Below, one piece after another: positions 43,510 through 54,313 of a DNA stretch of 64,000 nucleotides. The position numbers and the translations under genes are program-made. Under the pieces are notes generated by a model that saw nothing but the letters and a program-made list of their open reading frames with translations, ran no database searches and had not been told where the DNA came from. Every line of letters begins with the position of its first letter. Within the stretch, counting starts at the first letter, position 1. The DNA lies in the NCBI GenBank assembly GCA_030247855.1, contig JAPDRN010000002.1, positions 558,001-622,000 on the forward strand. The letters run 5' to 3'. This DNA comes from Knufia peltigerae (Eukaryota > Ascomycota > Eurotiomycetes > Chaetothyriales > Trichomeriaceae).

Positions 43510-45249
43510 ATGGGGAGTGTCTTTGCAGACTTCCACAATGCCCAAAGGGTAGGAGATGGAAGGCTGCTGGCCGCTTGCTTGGCCCCCATCGACACCGACC
43601 ATGACCCTCGACGGTTGCAGTCATTCGCGCAACTATCGAACTACCAGACCATCTCTGCGGATGTGCGTTATCACCTCGTGCAAGATCGCAACGCCGTCAA
43701 ACTCCCCAAGGCGGAAGCCAACGCATGGGTGGACATATTCGTCGCACTATGGAAGTGTGTCAGGGAACTCGTCACCATCCGGGCGGCCAGCGGCACCGGC
43801 ACCGGCACAGGAGGAGACTGGACCAAAGTTTTCGATTCCTACAAGGAAATGTGCAACCACCTCGTACGAGGCTACACCAACTTTGGGTTCCAATCCTGGA
43901 CGATCCCGTGTCTCTACACTGCGGGCAAATACTTACGGATGATCGCCCTGAAAGCCGACAGCCAGGACAAACCCAAAGACTCTGCTGCAGCAGACGACGC
44001 CTTCGGCAACGGCCTTTCCGACGACATCATGGGTGACACCGACAAGAACAAGACGCTCGAACAGGCGGCCTGGACCATCAACCGCATGTTCACCGTCTGT
44101 CTCAGTGACCGGGCCGAACTGGCCGAGTCCCGCAAATGGGGCATCTACAGCACGACGAACCTCCTCTTCAAGACCTACTTCAAACTCAACTCCATCTCCC
44201 TGACACGCAACGTGATCCGAGCCCTCGAGGCGGCACAGTCGGACCTACCTCCGCTCGAACTGTTCCCGAAATCCCACCGCTGTACGTTCAAGTACTACCG
44301 CGGGGTGATCGACTTCTTGCAGGAAAACTACACCGAGGCCGAAGCCAACCTCACCGAGGCGCTCAACCTGTGCCACAAAGACTCGCTACGGAATCGTGAA
44401 CAAATCTTGACCTATCTCATCCCCGCACACATCGTCAACACCCACCGATTGCCCACCGCCAAACTTCTCGCTCCACACACAAAGTTATCCTCAATGTTCA
44501 CGCCGTTGTTCAGTGCCATCCGAAAGGGATCCTTGTCGCAGTTCGACGATGCTCTGTCTAATGCCGAGCCAGAGTTGGTCAAGCGCCGAGTATACCTGAC
44601 CCTCGAACGCACGCGAGACATTTGCCTCCGCAACCTGTTCCGCAAGGTCTTTCTGGCCGCGGGCTACGAAGAGCCCAAGGACGGCGACGCTGACCCACCA
44701 GCAGCAGAAGGAGGAGAAGCACCCAAGATCCGTCGCACGAGGATCCGAGTCGAAGAATTCGAAGCCGGCATGCGCGTTGGCTACAAGGGTGCCACGGACG
44801 TCATGATTGACCGAGACGAGGTTGAATGCTTTCTAGCAAACATGATTTACAAGGTACGTCTACGCGTCTTTCCTTTTCTTCTGCCTCTCGCGTCTTTCCT
44901 CCCCCCTCCCTTTGCAAGTGAATCGTATCTACGATCTGCGGTGTTGTACTTGAGTGCTGCCTGCCACCCCTGTGGTGCCGATCTTCCTTCGGTGGCACAC
45001 TGGTGCCTAGATATTGTGGTGCCTGGCGCGGGTTGGTGCAGTTATCGGGACTTCCCACCAACCCTCACCACCTTCCGCATTACATTCACATTTTCACATA
45101 TGTGTACTAGCAATCAGAAAATTGGAGAATGCGGCTGACGTGAACATTTTCAAATCTGCCTGCAGAACTTGATGAAAGGCTACATCGCCAGAGACAGAGG
45201 GATTGTTGTACTCAGTAAGGCCGGAGCATTCCCTGGCACAGGCGTTTGA
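43510..45249 (+). CDS. CSN12: PCI-domain protein CSN12 (COP9 signalosome-associated / TREX-2-like)
   Basis: Exon 1 43510-44853, intron 44854-45165 (312 nt), exon 2 45166-45249; 475 aa. The ATG at 43510 (MGSVFADF) is chosen over the earlier GTG at 43498. TPR-like helices fill the first 300 residues (FKYYRGVIDFLQENYTEAEA), followed by the PCI/winged-helix part (VYLTLERTRDICLRNLFRKV, then EVECFLANMIYK). The short second exon restores the family's end, NLMKGYIARDRGIVVLSKAG. CSN12/Thp1-like proteins bind the signalosome and take part in mRNA processing and export. It shares a roughly 300-bp promoter with RPL20. The intron is unusually long for this genome. Confidence 0.9.
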
Positions 45250-46818
45250 GTGGTGCCACGTCGCACATGTCAATTTCCGACTCCAATTCGTCAAGATTAG
45301 ATATTTCAGAGCAAGAGGGCTCAATGCAACCCACCGAATTTTCCGGGGGGTTCACAGCTCGAATCTAAATTCCAACCGAGAAAACCGGCACCAATCATTC
45401 GACCACTGAGTTGTTCGTTGACCGCCATCCTATCACACAAAGTCAGTGGGATTCCACCATTCGAGCACAGCAAAAAGAAGAATATGAACGCCTCTCAGGG
45501 GGCTCGGTTACTGCAAGTGCAAAGCATATTTCAACGGCATGTTGGTCCCGTCTGTACCGGCGGCTACAAAGTCAGAAACATTCGCCACAACCTATCACAA
45601 ACCCTGTGGTTGAGAAACGATTGGCTAGGACTCAGCCTCAAGCACCGACGCTAGTTCCCTCGCCCTCGAAAACCTAAGTGAACCATTCAGCCATGGTTTG
45701 CAAGGTGCAAGTGGATGAGGAATCTGTTTCTAGCCTACCGAGTATGTCTTGTGTGGTTCTTGATGTGAACACTTTACCCTATCCTGCCGAGGTGTCTTTT
45801 TTATTTGGCCCCCCAAAATCCAGTTTGCCATGTCTCGACGCCCATCGGGCTTATTTCTGACCCTGAGCGTGGACTGATCCTGGAAACTCTCAATCGCAGT
45901 TCCCGTGTCGCGGGCGCCCACCTTCACATCACAAGGTGTGGTGGTCATCATGATGATGCGAGCTGTGCTTGGTTTCCCACCTTTACAGCACGTTGTGTGC
46001 CGATGGCTGTGGTGACGATGATGATGATGAGAGCCTGTACTTTGTGTCGGACCTTGTCCGACCCTTTTTTGGTGACTCATCTGCCACTTGAACTATCACA
46101 GAAGTATCCAGGGTCCGAGCTTTTTCTCACGCCAGGCATCCCCGTCGGAAATATGTCGCTCGAGACTAATCAAGAAAGAACGGGATGTGGCGTACGGGGT
46201 ACACACATGACAAGATGCCTTCGGATATACTCCGTATACCTTGTAGCATCTTTGAAGATTAAAAGGCAAGCGAGGTTTGCCTCTCCCTAGCGAAAAGGTG
46301 TTCTTGAAGAGAAAAAGGTTGCCGGTTGCCTTGCACAGCGATGAAACCACTCGGGCTTTCACATTGCATGACGAGTCGAATGTCAGCTCAATTTCATAAC
46401 TAGGATGAAGGTTTCTTCGAAGCAGGGACGAACGAATAGCTCAAGAAGATCTATCCCCCATTAAGATAATATAGTCTCATTCCTTCCTCCCTTCCTAAAC
46501 GATAGTGACATCTGCGTTGAGCAGCTAGCCAGGCAAGGTACACATGAGATTCCCCAAGAGATATATTTTTCTAGGTAGCCGTTTCCACCACCGTTCCGTG
46601 TCTAGCGGGACGGGCCACATGTTCAGTCATACATTCTCGTCTTTTGTGGCAGCGGATCCCGGCCCAAAGCATCAAGATTTTTTGATCTTCGTAGAATAGT
46701 AGTACAGATAGGAGCAAGAGATAAAAAGCACCACTAACTCCAGCATCCAACATTTGATCAACCCGAGATTGCCTGGCATTCTGATAGTTGGGATAGTACA
46801 GTATGGCATTCCTTGAGC
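45250..46818. other. intergenic, convergent 3' ends
   Basis: 1.57 kb between CSN12 and a BTB gene. It holds short open frames without matches, a GATGAT low-complexity run near 46015-46030 and one TACTCCGTA word at 46228-46236. No gene could be supported. Confidence 0.45.
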
Positions 46819-47826
46819 CTAGCGAGTGAATGGAGATGTGAAGGGGGACCGCATGGTTTTGAGGTCATCCTGTTCGAACATCAGTGAGGTGTCGGGAAAG
46901 ACTGGGGTTGAGTAAACCTACCATATGGTTACACATGGCGACAAAAAGATCAAAGAACAAAGCTGTGCCGCCCTGTTCCATTTCTAACTTCATGTGGCCG
47001 CTTTTCTTGAAGTCCTGCCGACTACGAATGATGAGTGTGAGGTACTGAGCTCGAAGTTTCGAGTCGGAGTCTGGTGTATGATTATATGCAAACCGTGCAG
47101 AGGCGAGGATAGTGGATATCGCCACACCCGAGCGGAAGCCTTGCTTACGAAGAGCAAGACGCTTCAGATCGTCAAGTCCGTAGTGTTGGGCTGAACAGCT
47201 AGTACCATCGTCAGCATTGCAATCATCATTCATAGAAGTCTCGTTGCAAACACATACTAGATGACTGTGTCCTTCATCAGAGTCTGCTTGGCAGCATGAT
47301 GGTCGATCGTGGCGTTGGCTCCATCTTCCAGTTCCCATGTGTCTCGTCTCTTGTTGTGAAGCAGTTTTGGGTAATAGTCCCCTTTGTAGAGATACTCCAA
47401 GACCGCCGACAGAATCTCGGGTTGTTCCTCCGGTAGATTTATTCTTCTGGAATGGTTCTCGAAGAACTGGCCCTTCAGTAGGGACTCGAAAAAGGGTGAA
47501 CGGCAGAGGACTTCTTCGTGACCAGCAAATAGTCTTTGGTCAGGACCAACGCAGATGGTAATGATCGCAGAAGTGAGTGTACTTCCGAATAACATTAGCA
47601 TGGGATATTATGGAGTGTATGTCTGGAATACCAACCTGCCTGCCGTTTGAGATGCGCTGCTGGCATGTTCTCTTCTCGACGACTTGACAGACTCCGACCT
47701 CTGTATCCCTCTTGCAATGGACTGCTCTCGAAAAGAGCTTGGACCCTTCTGCTTGGTGTATTTGCTGGTTCCATATCTGGACGAGAAATTGTTCGAACTT
47801 GGCTGTCTTCTGCTGCTGCTGAACAT
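46819..47826 (-). CDS. BTB/POZ domain protein, 280 aa
   Basis: Four exons: 47826-47636, 47581-47258, 47198-46922 and 46869-46819; introns of 52-59 nt; 280 aa. The first 65 residues are Ser/Arg-rich and disordered. The BTB domain follows (TLTSAIITICVGPDQRLFAGHEEVLCRSPFF in two pieces, then INLPEEQPEILSAVLEYLYKGDYYP). After a spacer comes a BACK-like helical region (AQHYGLDDLKRLALRK, ISTILASARFAYNHTP). Fungal proteins of this class are probable dimerising adaptors, perhaps for Cullin-3 ligases. It differs from the BTB-like protein at 22465 in sequence and exon layout. Confidence 0.85.
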
Positions 47827-49035
47827 GTTGACGTCCTAGGTCCGCTGTAGTGTGATCGCTCCCATATATGCTCAGAAGGAGCGACGAAGAATAGATTTTT
47901 GATATCAGGTCAGTGCAGAGACATGCGTAGTCTAGTCAAAACGAGGAAAATTCAAACTCAGGAACGAGCAGTGGGAGCTGGAGAAAAAGAATGCGGATGC
48001 ACGCAGAGTTGCCTGGCATTGATGGGATCGATCAAAGCAAGGCAGCACAAAGTTGAGGAAAGACATCGGTACAAGTACAGCGCAGGCAAGCTCCTTTTGA
48101 CAATTCCGGAATTGGAGGCCTACCTGGTGGGAGTGAGGCACAAGATGCTGGTGCTTATCACTGGAGGTTGTGCTTCATTTGGCAAGGTATTTAGGTGTCG
48201 GGGAAACTAACGCCTTCATCCGCGTCGCGCTGAGACACGATAGTGGCGCGTAGGCACATGACCGATGCAACCACTTTAGGAGCTACTCCGTACCCTCCTA
48301 CTATTGCCAGGGTCATCGTCTGCCGTCCCTCGACATTGACTAGCCCTTGGATGAGTCAATTCTCAATGTGACTTGGGAGTCCGTCCAAGTTCAAACTCCT
48401 TCATCCCGGAAACCTGGGGGCTCAAACATGGGTGTGTAGCTGTCGCTAACCGAAGCAAAATGCCATCCACTTTTTCGCCACCTAAGCTGAGCTGCCTGGG
48501 ACACATATGTGTGTAGGGCAAGAGTCAGAGTCCCATGTACCTTACAGCACACTTTGCCGAAGACGTGCTGGACCAATTTGCTGGACCAATGTGTATGTCT
48601 AGTGGGTGTTGCAAAACTAGGCTACTAGATGTGTCGTACACGGCTAGGATCCCACAAAAGGCATCCTGGCATGACGGTTGCCCTGGTATAGCTTCGAAGA
48701 AGAGGGTGTGAAGCACGGCCCAGGATCAGTGGATATGGAGACTTGAAGTATGCAGCTTGTTGGATTCTCCTACAATATGCCAGTCTAGCATTTGCACCTG
48801 CATTAACGAGGCATAGAATGTCCTAGCGTAGACGCCATATTTTGACAGGAAGAAAAATTGTGATTGTGATTGTACTCCAATCCCTGTGCTAGTTACTGTC
48901 TGTGTTCAACTATATACCGAACCAATGGTCATGGTGAATCTATGATACCCGATTCGCATACCCCCATACTCCATCCTCCTGACGCCGTAAGCAAGATAAA
49001 TGTTCCTAAACAAGGGCTGGCTTGTGTCCGGCTCC
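47827..49035. other. intergenic, 5' flank of the BTB gene
   Basis: 1.2 kb between the BTB gene start and the end of the GID2-like gene. A TACTCCGTA word is at 48284-48292. Open frames are short and unremarkable. No RNA gene was recognised. Confidence 0.45.
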
Positions 49036-50256
49036 TTACAAGAATACTCTGCGTGCCTCCTTAGGATGACTCTCTATTGGACAATAAGGGCATTTGAGCT
49101 TGATACCCTTGCTCAGCTTCTGTAGAGATTCCTTTGCGATAACGTGGCAGCAAGGCAGCATCATCGGCGGATTCTGATCAGTTGTTTGCTCTTTGGATAC
49201 AGGACAAACGAATATCGAATGGAATTGATAAGAGGGTGGCAGTGGAGTCTCGACTGGTAATTCGTTCTGCGAAGTCCATTCCGTCCGTTTCTGCTTTTGT
49301 ATCGTTTGCAGCTTCATTAAAGTTGGGAGAGCGATAGCTCCTGCTGTTGCCGCGACGTAGAGCGGCGAGTCTGCTGAGAGTTCTAAAAGGGAGCAGAATT
49401 CTCGTGTGAAGGAAGTGGCAACTTCGTCCCAAGCTGTCGAGTTATCAAATCTGAGTTGGTAGGGGGATTCCTCAAGGTTTGAGTAGAAAGGTATGGCGCC
49501 CATCAACTGTTGAATTTCCACAAGGTAGCGACCACGGAATGACTGAAATTCGGTTTGAGCATACTGCAGAGCACGCATTGGTCCAGCGATTCCGTGCGGA
49601 TCTTCGTCCTGCCGTTCTAGGAAGAGACTGACAAAGTACAACCTGCAGAGTTCAAACTCTAGATTGCTTCCTCGTGCTTCAAGCAGTGCAGCATTCGATC
49701 GTGCCCATTGAATAGCCGGGTGCAAATTGTGGTGCTCCTTCAACTCTTTGACAATATGGTACATGTTGGAGAACTGCTCCTGCATATTCTCTTCCGAGCT
49801 CTTGTCAAGGCCAAGGGGATGTTCCATAGACACATCCAAGCCCAGGTTGGCTGCAGCTTCCTGCTGCTCGAGTGCTTCGGCATGGAGAGTTGAGGCCACG
49901 TCGAAAAGTCCCTCGCGGAGTAGGTGTAGATATATGGATCGTTTAATCAATGTGGGATGGGACGAGAGGGCATCAATGTCGCTGCTGGGCACTTTTTCCT
50001 TGAACACCTTATCCAAAGCACGAGTATACTTGTTGTGGAGTCCATGTGTATCCTTTAAACCGGTGAATATGCTATCGAAGGAGGCCTTGACCGGGTTCTG
50101 CAGTTTCGCGAGGGTGATCTGTCTTGCATTGGGGTCTTCGGCGATGGCGTCACGCGCTCTCTGAAGTTGTTGGATGATGTCGTCGACATTTTGTAGGGTC
50201 TTTGACTGCTGGCTATTGTTCCGAATCTTATCGTGCTCTTTCTGAATAGCGTCCAT
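49036..50256 (-). CDS. RMD5: GID/CTLH E3 ligase RING subunit (Gid2/Rmd5)
   Basis: Single exon, 406 aa from the ATG at 50256 (MDAIQKEHDKIRNN); the open frame extends three codons further upstream, without an ATG. The N-terminal third is coiled and helical, then come LisH/CTLH-type helices (TLIKRSIYLHLLREGLFDVASTL). The C-terminus has the degenerate RING typical of Rmd5/RMND5: VCPVSKEQ, PPMMLPCCHVIAKESLQKLS, then KCPYCPIESHP. In yeast, Rmd5 with Fyv10/Gid9 forms the ubiquitin-transferring core that marks gluconeogenic enzymes for destruction when glucose returns. It is divergent from the STB6-like gene across 441 bp. Confidence 0.92.
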   Translation of the reverse strand: MDAIQKEHDKIRNNSQQSKTLQNVDDIIQQLQRARDAIAEDPNARQITLAKLQNPVKASFDSIFTGLKDTHGLHNKYTRALDKVFKEKVPSSDIDALSSHPTLIKRSIYLHLLREGLFDVASTLHAEALEQQEAAANLGLDVSMEHPLGLDKSSEENMQEQFSNMYHIVKELKEHHNLHPAIQWARSNAALLEARGSNLEFELCRLYFVSLFLERQDEDPHGIAGPMRALQYAQTEFQSFRGRYLVEIQQLMGAIPFYSNLEESPYQLRFDNSTAWDEVATSFTREFCSLLELSADSPLYVAATAGAIALPTLMKLQTIQKQKRTEWTSQNELPVETPLPPSYQFHSIFVCPVSKEQTTDQNPPMMLPCCHVIAKESLQKLSKGIKLKCPYCPIESHPKEARRVFL

Positions 50257-50697
50257 GGTGGACAACGGATTCAGAGGTTATCAATTGCGCATTGGATTCG
50301 CTAATTTCATGGTCAGCGAGGCGCCGTTACAAGTCTGTTAGGCATCAATCCAACGACCTGGAAGAAGATGGAGTATCTTGTGCCGTACCACGTGGGCAAG
50401 CAGGCAGAAGGTCATGAATGATGGTGGTGTCTAAGAGGCGAGGATGAGTACGAGTAGACTGATGAGTACGAGTAAATGGATCGACACGTGAGGACCTGCG
50501 CTTAGCCTGAGACCGCCGAAACTCCCCCGCAAAATCTAGGCAATGACGACGTCGCCAGTAACTTGGGTAACACGAGAACCTCACAAAACATTGACCACCG
50601 GTTCAACCAGCCATCACACAGCCATAGACCATGGCTCATACGCATTGCGTGGATGCATCTTTGTTACTTTTCTACTTGATGCCACCCTTATAGAACC
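50257..50697. other. intergenic, divergent promoters
   Basis: 441 bp shared by the GID2-like (-) and STB6-like (+) genes. Nothing beyond promoter-like sequence is evident. Confidence 0.5.
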
Positions 50698-53265
50698 ATG
50701 AGCGGCCTAAATTTTACCAACCCGAGTTTTTTAACTCCTTACCATAGCCTTCACTCGTACATGGGCTCGCCACAAGACAAGCCCTCCGGATCGAGTCCTA
50801 AGGCTGATACAGATACATCGGTACAGGATGGACAGGTCCTTTCCAGCCCAACGTCTATCGCTTCTCGACAGAGTCGTCCAGGTCAAAGCCGGAAGAAGCG
50901 AATGGTCTTTTCGGATCCCATTGCCTTCCGCTACTTGGAAGAGGATCCTGCGACTGATGCTATCGAGCGCTGGAGGCGACTTGAAGGCTACGAACTATAC
51001 ATCGTAGAACAATGGGTGTGCTCGAGAACGCACCCGACTTTCGTGATCTGCACCTACACCGGCGACACGTCGCACTCTATCCTGGTCAACGTTCTGGCAG
51101 TACCTAGCGACGAAAGTACCTGGTCACCTCGACTACAAGTCTACTTCCAAGCAGTAACTCAATCTTATGCCAAAGAAAAAGACACGCCCTTAGGGACTCT
51201 CATGGTTACGAATTTAAGCAGCTTTCCGGCGACCTTGACGGTTATTCCTATTCCAGATGGCGATGTCAGGAAACACAAGGACGACTTCATTGTCAACGAA
51301 AACCTCAAGCGCATGGGCTGCTCAGGAAGAGCCGGTATCAACCTTCAGCCCCCTCAACCTAGTACTATTGCCAAATTTCACCACCTGTATCGAACCAGCG
51401 AAAGCGTACCGCTGTATCAATCTGTCATGGAATTGGTCCGCGTCTGTCAAATTGCGCTGGTCATGTACGACAAATTACAGCCCGCGTATGCTGATGGGCT
51501 ACTGTGCGATGTTACTGAGAAAGCAGTCAATGATTGGTGGACTGATATTGGCACTTATTTCTACAATGTCGGACCCAATGATGGCGTCCTTGGTCCAAGC
51601 AGTGTGGCAGCTCTTCTTGGTCTTCTCATCGGCGCGTATAATCGTCTGAAAGCTTTTGGATCCACAGTCGGCAAAGACGTTCTCGATATCTACCAGATGA
51701 AACGTGCCATAGGACATTTTCAAAAAAGTCATAAAATGGAGAAGACACGACGTTTAGACCGCGAGACTCTGGATCGACTACACCGAGCGACAGCGAAGAA
51801 TGCTGCCGGCGAAGGCTGGACCGTTCCAAAGGCCGTCAAATCAACTGTGGCTGAGCTGAGTGGCAAAGGTGGCGAGATGGTCATGGGCATTGTGGGAGCT
51901 CGTGAGAAGGTTGGTATCTCCGAAGCAGAAACCCTTGACATTGAGCGCTTTGCCCAAGTCGTCACTGGTCCAAAGTTGAAGTGGCTATGGCAGGGCAAAC
52001 CAATAAAGTCTGGAGACTTTGTGGCTGCTGTTGACTCACTGAACGGCCGAGTATTCAAGACCGATGATCAGGGCAACTTTCTTTGGACTGGGGAACACCA
52101 GGATGCTGTATTTGAAGGGGCGACTCTTGAGAGGATCGATACCGGCCTCACAAACCAGACATCTGATGGTCGATCAAATCGCAACCGCATAAGGGATGCC
52201 GTGGGCGGGCTGAAGACCCATCGCTCTCAGTATTCAAAGGACGGCGAAGATGTCCAAGACTGGGCTGATGCTGGCTACGCCAGATCATCCCGTCATTTTC
52301 ATCGCGATTACAACGGACGGCCTGTATTGAGCTCAAGGCCAACCGGGCCACCAGCGTTCGATATGGCACTACTTGAAGCTGGAACTACATCACCCAAGGA
52401 TATGCGTGGGCAGCCTCCACAAGGCATGGATGCTACTCAAGAGAAACAGATCCCGTCTCACCGGCAACAACTAAGACAAGCCCTGCCAGGAGATTCTCCA
52501 AGAAGGAAGAAAGTCAATGCTGAACTCGCTGAGCTACGCAACGAGTTCCAATCTGACATATACAGAAACTTCTCAGCCGAGATGCCGTACAGGGGCATAC
52601 ATAGTCGAGTGTTGCGACGGTCGGCAAGCGCTGTCGCACTGACCAGCAGACTTGACGTTGACAGCCCTCGCACTAACAGGCTCAATCGGCGCTTATCGTT
52701 CAGCATGCTGGAGAATGCCGTCCTGAGAATGCCAGTAAATGTGGCTGAAGAGGGTATTGTCAAGGGTCAAATCGAAGGCGATCTCACCAATGCTCTTGCT
52801 GAGCGCGATTCACTGGTGGCAGCTGCACAAAAGAAGGCACGACGAATACAAACCATTCAGCAAGCACTTATACCGTATACAGAGAGTAGAGTGGCCCATG
52901 TGGAAGCACTTGACCACGCTGCCCATCAGAATCTAGAACACCTACACGAGCTGTACTACCATCGCCTAGATGAGTACCAGACCTTGCAAGCGACATCTTC
53001 CGACCTTGTGTCTCATGAAAAGGCAGGATTGACTGAGAGTCTTAGGAGGATTGAAATGTTAGGTGCCAAGATGGACTATGAGCTCGACTCGTTGCAATCT
53101 AGGTTACAGGAGGTTGAAGATGGTGTGAACGACTTTGAGCGAAACGTTCTTGCCATCGAAGACAAAGTGAAGCAATTGATTGGCGAGGAGAACCAAGCTT
53201 CAGTCCCATGGCTACAACGCATGTTCAACTTCATGGGCTCACGGAAAGTATCCAAATCTAGTTGA
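50698..53265 (+). CDS. STB6/STB2-like protein (Sin3-binding type N-terminal domain)
   Basis: Single exon, 855 aa. After a disordered lead, a conserved block begins at about residue 68: VFSDPIAFRYLEEDPATDA, ELYIVEQWVCSRTHPTFVI, LGTLMVTNLSSFPATLTVIP and ADGLLCDVTEKAVNDWW. This matches fungal proteins related to yeast Stb2/Stb6, which were found as binders of the Sin3 corepressor. The middle is helical, then a disordered segment follows (about 500-640). The last 170 residues are coiled coil (LESLQSRLQEVEDGVNDFER-like heptads). Role in histone deacetylase repression is inferred from the yeast names; molecular function is unknown. Confidence 0.82.
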   Translation: MSGLNFTNPSFLTPYHSLHSYMGSPQDKPSGSSPKADTDTSVQDGQVLSSPTSIASRQSRPGQSRKKRMVFSDPIAFRYLEEDPATDAIERWRRLEGYELYIVEQWVCSRTHPTFVICTYTGDTSHSILVNVLAVPSDESTWSPRLQVYFQAVTQSYAKEKDTPLGTLMVTNLSSFPATLTVIPIPDGDVRKHKDDFIVNENLKRMGCSGRAGINLQPPQPSTIAKFHHLYRTSESVPLYQSVMELVRVCQIALVMYDKLQPAYADGLLCDVTEKAVNDWWTDIGTYFYNVGPNDGVLGPSSVAALLGLLIGAYNRLKAFGSTVGKDVLDIYQMKRAIGHFQKSHKMEKTRRLDRETLDRLHRATAKNAAGEGWTVPKAVKSTVAELSGKGGEMVMGIVGAREKVGISEAETLDIERFAQVVTGPKLKWLWQGKPIKSGDFVAAVDSLNGRVFKTDDQGNFLWTGEHQDAVFEGATLERIDTGLTNQTSDGRSNRNRIRDAVGGLKTHRSQYSKDGEDVQDWADAGYARSSRHFHRDYNGRPVLSSRPTGPPAFDMALLEAGTTSPKDMRGQPPQGMDATQEKQIPSHRQQLRQALPGDSPRRKKVNAELAELRNEFQSDIYRNFSAEMPYRGIHSRVLRRSASAVALTSRLDVDSPRTNRLNRRLSFSMLENAVLRMPVNVAEEGIVKGQIEGDLTNALAERDSLVAAAQKKARRIQTIQQALIPYTESRVAHVEALDHAAHQNLEHLHELYYHRLDEYQTLQATSSDLVSHEKAGLTESLRRIEMLGAKMDYELDSLQSRLQEVEDGVNDFERNVLAIEDKVKQLIGEENQASVPWLQRMFNFMGSRKVSKSS

Positions 53266-53646
53266 CTGACATGGTGGTTTGAATGAATTTAGCGAGGCGT
53301 TGGGAGGTTACAAAGGTCGGAACCATAAAGAATACGACATAATATTGATTCTCTTCATTCCACCAGATTGGAGATCTTGTCTGAGATGGACTCGTGCATC
53401 ACGCGCACCTGGAATCCAAGTTTGCGTGCTCCGTAGCAGTATGTCCCTTGATTCAAGCCCGGCTGTCACCAGCTTCACGCCATCAAAGTGTAGAATAATT
53501 GTACAGATTTCGAAGCTTGATATCATTAGACTGCCCTCCCTGCTTGGATTCTCACAAGATTATGTTTCGTGTGTCCAAGCTATCCCATCCGGGTCCATAA
53601 CCATGGCCGAAGCTGAGGTGTATTGTACAAAGCCATCGTGCTGATT
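53266..53646. other. intergenic, convergent 3' ends
   Basis: 381 bp between the STB6-like gene and TIM10. Nothing notable. Confidence 0.5.
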
Positions 53647-54038
53647 CTACATTCCAAACATGCCACCGGCGCCGGCACCTCCACCTCTTTGAGCGGCTTC
53701 TCCTTGCATCTTCTCGGAGACTTTGATGTTGACCTCGAAGAATTTGGCGACACACCGATCGAGGCAGACGCTCTCGCCCTTGTTGAGTTCGGCTTCGCGG
53801 TAGTCGGCGGGGACACATTTTGCCAGACATGACTTTGTCAATCTGAGGGACACAAGTTGGTCAGCACGATACGAATGTAGTTTGTGGAGATCTTGATATC
53901 CTGTCCGTCAAAACCGCCACAGGCCTCTTCTACATACCTTTTGTACATGTCTGAGACCAACTCGACTTCTTGCTCGGCCGCCGCAATCTTTTCTGCGGAG
54001 CTCGGCTGTGGTCGCCCACCGCCGAAAAGGAAAGACAT
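53647..54038 (-). CDS. TIM10: mitochondrial small Tim chaperone TIM10
   Basis: Two exons, 54038-53938 and 53842-53647, intron 53843-53937 (95 nt); 98 aa. The twin CX3C motif is intact: CLAKC and, 15 residues later, CLDRC, held between two helices. The start MSFLFGGGRPQPSSAEKIAAAE and the Gly-rich end (GGGAGAGGMFGM) are typical of fungal Tim10 rather than Tim9. With Tim9 it forms the hexameric chaperone of the intermembrane space that escorts carrier proteins to TIM22. It is head-to-head with mitochondrial lysyl-tRNA synthetase across 275 bp. Confidence 0.95.
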
Positions 54039-54313
54039 GTTGCTTCTTTCTTATGAGGTTTTCGGTGCTAGAGGGGGACTCGAGAGTAGCGGAAACGTGT
54101 GTGCGGTGTTCGTAAAGCAAGAGGTTGTGATGTTGAGACTGAAATTATGGACGCAGTGCATTCTCTCTCCATGATTTACATGGAACTCGGCGCCAAATTC
54201 TACCGAAGCTTAAGCGACAATCAATCCGTGAAATTTCTCCAAACGAGACATTTCACCAAAACACCACCAAAACTCACTCACCCTTCGACACGCTTGGTCA
54301 TGTTGCTACATTG

